This document shows, piece after piece, positions 26,791 to 30,709 of a DNA stretch of 30,709 bases. The notes below the pieces were generated by a model. The model saw nothing but the letters and a program-made list of their open reading frames with translations, was not told the DNA's origin and made no database searches. A program made the translations under genes and the position numbers. This DNA comes from a virus, in the IMG/VR virus record IMGVR_UViG_3300025889_000608, positions 1 to 30,709 of that record. One strand, written 5' to 3'. Within the stretch, counting starts at the first letter, position 1. Each line of letters opens with the position of its first letter.

Positions 26791-28425
26791 TCAGGACCCC
26801 GTCAGGGCGGCGAGAGCGGCCTCGACGGAGGCGAGGGCGTCGGTCGACTCGTCGTGCTCCATCGGCATCGCCCGGAGAGCTGACGCGGCGGCCTCCAGCT
26901 CTTCGAGGGCGGCGTCGCGGTCGTCGTCAATCGCGCCCGAGGCGACGAGGGCCTCGTCCCGTCGGATGCGTCGGAGGTCCTCGACGGCGTCGGAGGTCGA
27001 GAGGCCCGGGTAGCGTGACCGGTAGACATCCACCCGGGAGCGATAGCCGTGCTCGACGAGCCAGGCGTCGCGCTCTCGGGCGTCCTTCTCCTCGCCCGGG
27101 CTCCTCGGCGGTCGGTGGTAGACGATCGAGTAGCCGCTCTCGGGGTAGTCCGTCCCCGTCGCCCGGTTCAGGACCGCCGCGGCCTTCGAGAGCAGTTCGA
27201 GGTCAGAGGCCCGGAACAGGGGCTCGATCCGCTCCTGATACTCGCGCCTCTGACGGTCGGAGATATGGAGGGCCGCCCCAGATGCGGGGTTGGCGCTTAC
27301 CTTCTCGACCGACGCCTGACCGAGGCCCCGGTTCAACATCAGATCGTGAATGTATCCCCGGGTGAATGCGTGAAGGGGCGCCAGATTGATCCCCGGCCCG
27401 ACGACGCTCACGCCCGGTTGAACTCCAGGCTCGACGACCTGACAGGCGGAGATCGCGCCCGGGGTGATCGGGACCTGCTCAATCGGAGCCCCGCCCGGGG
27501 TGTAGCCGACGCCGTCGTCGTAGGGGCGCCCCGAGGCGAGGCGCACGTCGGCGCCCGGTAGTTGGAGGTTCCACGTCAGAACGTGCGACCCGGTCGCATC
27601 GAGGGCCGCGCGGCCCGTGTACGTCGCATACGTGCAGACGTGAAGCGTGCCCCGGTGGAGCCCTCGCAGTTCGGACCAGTGCCAGATCTTGCCGGTGTCA
27701 GAGCTTCGATACTGAACCCACGGCAGGAAGGCCCGCCCGTCCTCGTAGCGGTAGGGGTAGGCGTCGCCGACGAGGGCGCCGCCGTCGAGGTAGGCGTCGG
27801 AGAGGTCGCGGTATCCGTCCTCATCCTTCTCCGTCGCGCTCACGACCCGGAGCGAGGGCGGGCGGCCCGCCTCGGGGTCGCCGAGGTCGTAGATCGTGAA
27901 CGTCCACCGGTAGGCGCCCCGAACCGCGTCCCATCGAAGCCGCAGATGCCAGAGGGCGCGAGCCCGATCGGGGCGTCGCGGATCGGCTTCGAGGTAGATG
28001 TCGCACGGCTCGACGAGCTGGAGGACGAGCGAGCCCTCGAAGACATCGAGCCCGACGAGGTAGTCCCCGAGGCCGATCGTCCTCCGCTCGTAGGTCTGGG
28101 CCTTCGTGACCCACCCGGCGGCATCGAGGGCGCCGCCCGGGTCGAGGAGCCCCGCGGCGGCCTCGCTCGGGTGATGCACGATCGGACGCTGACTGTATCG
28201 GCCCGGGGTCGTGAGCTGCGAGACGTAGGAGACGAGCGGGTTGTTCGAGGTGTCGGGCTGACCCCAGGTTTCGAGGACCTCGGGCGCGACGTAGTCCCGA
28301 AGCCAGAGGTCGAGGACCTGATCGAAATCCTCGTCGAGGATCGAGGCCCGCGCCCGCTGGTGCTCGGCGCGGTCCTGATCGGGCATCATGGGCCGCGGCG
28401 GGTAGATGATCGGCTGATACGGCAT
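26791..28425 (-). CDS. portal protein
   Basis: 544 residues from ATG 28425; the longer frame from 28503 lies in the terminase gene. Contains the ordered features of a siphovirus portal: N-terminal helical QPIIYPP and ALLDEDFDQVLDLWL-like region, a beta domain including VLQLVEPCDIYLEAD, a long stem-like middle and C-terminal acidic coiled region (AALEELEAAASALRAMPMEH). Located four bases downstream of the large terminase. It forms the ring through which DNA enters. The N-terminal motif DxxxQVLDLWL and its gene order make the call firm, although no one motif is unique. Confidence 0.85.
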   Translation of the reverse strand: MPYQPIIYPPRPMMPDQDRAEHQRARASILDEDFDQVLDLWLRDYVAPEVLETWGQPDTSNNPLVSYVSQLTTPGRYSQRPIVHHPSEAAAGLLDPGGALDAAGWVTKAQTYERRTIGLGDYLVGLDVFEGSLVLQLVEPCDIYLEADPRRPDRARALWHLRLRWDAVRGAYRWTFTIYDLGDPEAGRPPSLRVVSATEKDEDGYRDLSDAYLDGGALVGDAYPYRYEDGRAFLPWVQYRSSDTGKIWHWSELRGLHRGTLHVCTYATYTGRAALDATGSHVLTWNLQLPGADVRLASGRPYDDGVGYTPGGAPIEQVPITPGAISACQVVEPGVQPGVSVVGPGINLAPLHAFTRGYIHDLMLNRGLGQASVEKVSANPASGAALHISDRQRREYQERIEPLFRASDLELLSKAAAVLNRATGTDYPESGYSIVYHRPPRSPGEEKDARERDAWLVEHGYRSRVDVYRSRYPGLSTSDAVEDLRRIRRDEALVASGAIDDDRDAALEELEAAASALRAMPMEHDESTDALASVEAALAALTGS

Positions 28426-28429
28426 AGGG

Positions 28430-29845
28430 TCACCCGTAGCGCAATGAGAGAGCCACCGCCCGCTGAGAACCAACGAGCCTCTCGACAGGGTACCTCGCCG
28501 CATCCAAAATATCCTTACTCGGATCCTGCTTGTGTCCCTGAAAGACCATGAAGGCCCTAGCTAATTCGGGACACCGCGGCGAGACGAGGAGGTGAGGCGT
28601 CCCCCTCGTGTCGGTCGCCGAGAGGCTATTCAACATCGTCAACCCGGCGACGACGCTCCCGTCGAACTTGCGCGGAGTCGTGATCCGCGGGAAGCGATTG
28701 TAGGCGATCCCCGCGAGGGCGGCGAGGTGTCGCCGAAGGATGCTGTTGCTCTTTCGGACGAGGCCCCGGGCGTCCGCTGGACGGTCGCCGACCCAGAGGT
28801 CGACGTCCTCGACTTCGAGGCCCGCCCGGTGAAGCATCGAGACGATAGCCCGGGCGTCCTCCTCCTGACTCGTCTGTGCGTGCCCGACGTGCTCGGCGAG
28901 GTACCAGACCCGAGGCCGTAGGGAGTCAGCTCCGACGACGGCCCCGACCACGGCGGCCTGTTTGCCTCCGACGATCCCGTGGTCGATCCCGACGAAGACG
29001 ACGGCCCCGGCGGGCGGCTCGTCGCCCCGAACGTGGGTCTCGGTGCTGAATGCCGAGATCCACCGCTCGTCGACGAGGGGATCCCACGCGCCCTCGATCC
29101 TCATGCGCTGGACGGGTAGCGGTAGCGAGGCCCGGAAGGAGTCGAGCATCGTCCGCGAGTAGTAGGGGAACGGCGCCCCGTCGGGGAGGCAGTTCTCGGG
29201 CTTCAACCCGTGATTGTGCTCGACGATTACGCCCCGGTCGATCAGGTCGCGTAGCCATTGCATATCGGGCATGTTTGGAACGGGCGTGAAGTTGATCCGC
29301 ATCGTCCCGCCATACTTGAGAAGCCGCGGTCGAAGCTCCTCATACGTGCCCGCCGGCATCGGCTCATCCGAGAGGACGTGGTGAATGGTCGAGCCCGCGT
29401 AGCGCGTCGGGTCCTGTTTGAACGTCCCGAAGAAGATCACCGACCCCGCGCCCGGGCCGCTTCGGAACACGAGCCGCGGAGGCTTGCCGGTGATCCCCCG
29501 CCCCGGCTCAAAGCCGGTCTTCGGGTCGAGTTCCTCGGTCGGGATCAGGTTGTATAGCTTCTCCATAATCCCGCCCGGTTGCCCCATCTGCTCCAGGCTG
29601 ACGCCCACGACGACGGCATACACAGGCGGGCGCCTCACGGCCTGCCAAGGGTGCGTCCCTCGGCATCGATGGACGAGGTCGACGAGGGAGCCCGTCGTCT
29701 TGCCCAACTGATTGCCATCACGCCAGAGGGCGATCGGGGCGGCCTCCTCCAGCCATTGCCGCTGAGGCGCGGTCGGCCTGAAGCTGAACAGCGAGCACGA
29801 GAGCGAGTCGAGGAGGACGTCGCGCGTCGCCTCTGCCCAGCTCAC
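28430..29845 (-). CDS. terL: terminase large subunit
   Basis: 471 residues from GTG 29845. Walker A GNQLGKTT at 44-51, Walker B VLSDE at 157-161, and the nuclease domain opens with VVFVGIDHG, D288 being the first metal ligand. Coupling motif region follows Walker B (RINFTPVP). The protein packages and cuts phage DNA at the portal. The nuclease end contains the usual later acid patches (VDLWVGDRPADARG). Length is normal. The candidate small subunit lies just upstream but is separated by the plus-strand cassette at 29872-30257. The start has no strong ribosome site, so an internal start is possible. Confidence 0.92.
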   Translation of the reverse strand: MSWAEATRDVLLDSLSCSLFSFRPTAPQRQWLEEAAPIALWRDGNQLGKTTGSLVDLVHRCRGTHPWQAVRRPPVYAVVVGVSLEQMGQPGGIMEKLYNLIPTEELDPKTGFEPGRGITGKPPRLVFRSGPGAGSVIFFGTFKQDPTRYAGSTIHHVLSDEPMPAGTYEELRPRLLKYGGTMRINFTPVPNMPDMQWLRDLIDRGVIVEHNHGLKPENCLPDGAPFPYYSRTMLDSFRASLPLPVQRMRIEGAWDPLVDERWISAFSTETHVRGDEPPAGAVVFVGIDHGIVGGKQAAVVGAVVGADSLRPRVWYLAEHVGHAQTSQEEDARAIVSMLHRAGLEVEDVDLWVGDRPADARGLVRKSNSILRRHLAALAGIAYNRFPRITTPRKFDGSVVAGLTMLNSLSATDTRGTPHLLVSPRCPELARAFMVFQGHKQDPSKDILDAARYPVERLVGSQRAVALSLRYG

Positions 29846-29871
29846 GCGAGAACCCCGGGCGGCCCTGCGGT

Positions 29872-29920
29872 TACAACTTTATCGCAGAAAGTTGTAGCCA
29901 GGATGCGACGGCGCGTTATG
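29872..29920 (+). promoter_or_regulatory. promoter with overlapping operator, copy 3 of 3
   Basis: Nine-base inverted repeat TACAACTTT (29872-29880) and AAAGTTGTA (29888-29896) with 7-base centre, overlapping TTGTAG (29892-29897); 17 bases on, GTTATG (29915-29920), then GTAGTCAC (29923-29930) and the ribosome site GGAGACAG (29938-29945). It is the most perfect of the three operators. It drives a plus-strand gene between the two terminase genes. Confidence 0.7.
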
Positions 29921-29946
29921 TTGTAGTCACCAAACAGGGAGACAGT

Positions 29947-30204
29947 ATGAACCTCACCGACCGCATCGCTCGCCAGTTCCAGACCGTGTTCGCCAACGAG
30001 GGCGCGACCGTTACCGTCAAGCTTGAGCGCAACGCCCTCCGCGGCGCGTTCCTCTCGGTCGAGGGCCTCGACGCCGACTGCGCCACGGTGCGCGACCTGC
30101 TCTCCAAGACTGGACAGGCGACCTGGACGGATCGTCTCGACTTCCGCCAGTTCGACGAGCAGACCGAGACGGTCGAGGTCGTCGACTACTACTCGATCGC
30201 CTAG
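29947..30204 (+). CDS. small protein of unknown function in a self-contained reverse cassette
   Basis: 85 residues from ATG 29947, with GGAGACAG one base upstream. Begins with an amphipathic helix (MNLTDRIARQFQTVFANEGA) then strands (TVTVKLERNALRGAFLSVEG) and an acidic C-terminus ending VVDYYSIA. No family recognised and not similar by eye to the proteins behind operator copies 1 and 2. It has its own promoter and terminator and runs against the late transcript, so it is probably expressed early or independently. Candidate accessory (moron-like) gene. Confidence 0.75.
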   Translation: MNLTDRIARQFQTVFANEGATVTVKLERNALRGAFLSVEGLDADCATVRDLLSKTGQATWTDRLDFRQFDEQTETVEVVDYYSIA

Positions 30205-30225
30205 CCCGCCCCCGAGGCGACCACG

Positions 30226-30257
30226 GCCCGCCCCTCGGCGGGCATTCGTCGTCTTGG
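30226..30257 (+). terminator. hairpin terminator, shared with 2496-2527
   Basis: Stem GCCCGCC (30226-30232), loop CCTC, stem GGCGGGC (30237-30243), then ATTCGTCGTCTTGG. It matches the terminator after cassette 1549-2470 at 31 of 32 bases. It ends three bases before the stop of the convergent candidate small terminase gene. Confidence 0.65.
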
Positions 30258-30260
30258 AGG

Positions 30261-30614
30261 TCACGACGTGGAGGCCCACGCACCCTCGACGCGGGCGACC
30301 CGGTCGCCGTCTCGCGAGAGGTAGATCGTCGCCCCGTGTCGGCGGGCGTATTCGTCGAGGGCGCTCTCTAGGAGCGTGTCGGGGATGTCGGGGAGCGCCT
30401 CGCGCCAGACCCTCTCACGATCGGCCCTCGACAGCTCGACGGGCGCCGCGGCTTGCAGTTCGGCGGCCTCGGCATCGAGGGCGACTAGCATCGCGTGAGC
30501 CTTGAGGACCGCCGTGAAGGACCGGGCCTGTCGGGCGGCGACCTGATCGAGGGCGATCTCCTCTTGACGCGCGCGGATCTCTTTCAATCGGGCGCGCCGT
30601 TGCTTCGGTGTCAA
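30261..30614 (-). CDS. candidate terminase small subunit
   Basis: 117 residues from TTG 30614, which has TGGAGG four bases upstream; no ATG or GTG option with a better site is visible. Residues 1-60 are a long helical, basic/acidic stretch (MTPKQRRARLKEIRARQEEI, then RSFTAVLKAHAMLVALDAEA), a possible coiled coil. The rest (SRADRERVWREALPDIPDTLL) is also helical. The call rests on position: first late gene, between the probable packaging end and terL. No HTH is clearly visible, so an unrelated head-module protein is possible. Confidence 0.45.
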   Translation of the reverse strand: MTPKQRRARLKEIRARQEEIALDQVAARQARSFTAVLKAHAMLVALDAEAAELQAAAPVELSRADRERVWREALPDIPDTLLESALDEYARRHGATIYLSRDGDRVARVEGAWASTS

Positions 30615-30663
30615 ACGACCTCCAGAGGCGCCAACGATAGGACGCCGACTTTCATGGAATGAG

Positions 30664-30683
30664 GCCCCTTTCCGGAAAGGGGC
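30664..30683. other. perfect 20-base palindrome near the genome end
   Basis: GCCCCTTTCCGGAAAGGGGC reads identically on both strands with no loop. It is followed by alternating GCGCGCGCGCG and lies 19 bases from the right end of the contig, in the gene-free stretch upstream of the candidate small terminase. The sequence suits a terminase binding or cleavage site (part of a cos), or a bidirectional terminator. The gene-free region across the joined ends (30615 to 33) is about 128 bases and holds no other gene. Confidence 0.6.
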
Positions 30684-30701
30684 GCGCGCGCGTGCGGGGT
30701 G

Positions 30702-30709
30702 AAATCCAC
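30702..30709. repeat. right copy of 8-base terminal direct repeat
   Basis: aaatccac, identical to bases 1-8. See the left copy; filled-in 5-prime cohesive ends of eight bases would leave exactly this pattern. Confidence 0.5.

Noticed and set aside
27562-28551. Plus-strand open frame of 329 codons opposite the portal gene
   Set aside because: Antisense shadow with biased V, E, R and D content, no ribosome site, and it runs into the terminase gene.
1-30709. tRNA, rRNA, integrase, excisionase or attachment site
   Set aside because: No cloverleaf with conserved GTTCRA-type loop, and no tyrosine or serine recombinase motifs found on reading; a lysogenic lifestyle is not supported.

Overview
The window looks like a complete or nearly complete genome of a small, high-GC tailed phage with a long non-contractile tail (siphovirus type). 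It carries one of each virion gene (large terminase, portal, scaffold, HK97-type capsid, tail tube protein, a frameshifted tail chaperone, a 736-residue tape measure, tail tip and fibre proteins), a lysis block, and replication/recombination genes. I see no integrase, excisionase, phage-type immunity repressor, rRNA or tRNA. The first and last 8 bases are identical (aaatccac), and the expected order end - candidate small terminase - large terminase - portal starts at the right end, so the contig ends may be the physical genome ends. The host cannot be named from sequence. High GC, AGGAGG / GGAGACAG ribosome sites and the type of SSB fit a high-GC Gram-negative bacterium, but this is weak inference.

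Layout. (1) 34-1123, minus strand: PDDEXK nuclease, single-strand binding protein and a doubtful small ORF. (2) 1150-1470: no gene, but 13 copies of GTCGGGC/GCCCGAC around an AT-rich island, a candidate replication origin. (3) 1475-2527, plus strand: a cassette of three small unknown genes with its own promoter/operator and terminator. (4) 2528-7876, minus strand: a translationally coupled replication operon (ribbon-helix-helix-like protein, DnaQ-like exonuclease, Dam-like methyltransferase with internal repeats, AEP-type primase, DUF927 helicase/ATPase, two small unknowns). (5) 7986-10709, plus strand: Erf recombinase, small unknowns, and after a second copy of the promoter/operator five more small genes including DNA-binding proteins. 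(6) 10706-29845, minus strand: read from the right, large terminase, portal, conserved small protein, scaffold, capsid, connectors, tail tube, chaperone, tape measure, fibre, tail hub, adhesin-like proteins, then peptidase and membrane proteins of a probable lysis block. (7) 29872-30257, plus strand: a one-gene cassette with a third promoter/operator and the same terminator as cassette 3, lying between the two terminase genes. (8) 30261-30709: candidate small terminase, then a gene-free end with a perfect 20-base palindrome.

The most notable features are three scattered, near-identical promoter/operators (inverted repeat ACAACTTT-7-AAAGTTGT overlapping a -35-like TTGTWG, 17-base spacer, GTTAWG), each driving unrelated small plus-strand proteins; two of the cassettes end in the same terminator. 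This looks like a dispersed regulon of accessory genes under one regulator. Other notable features are the iteron-like origin, a G-GGA-AAC slippery site in the tail chaperone, an exact 198-base repeat period inside the methyltransferase gene, and the 8-base terminal repeat with a nearby palindrome at the presumed packaging end. Genes are packed with 1- or 4-base start/stop overlaps (ATGA, GTGA, TGATG), many with GTG starts.
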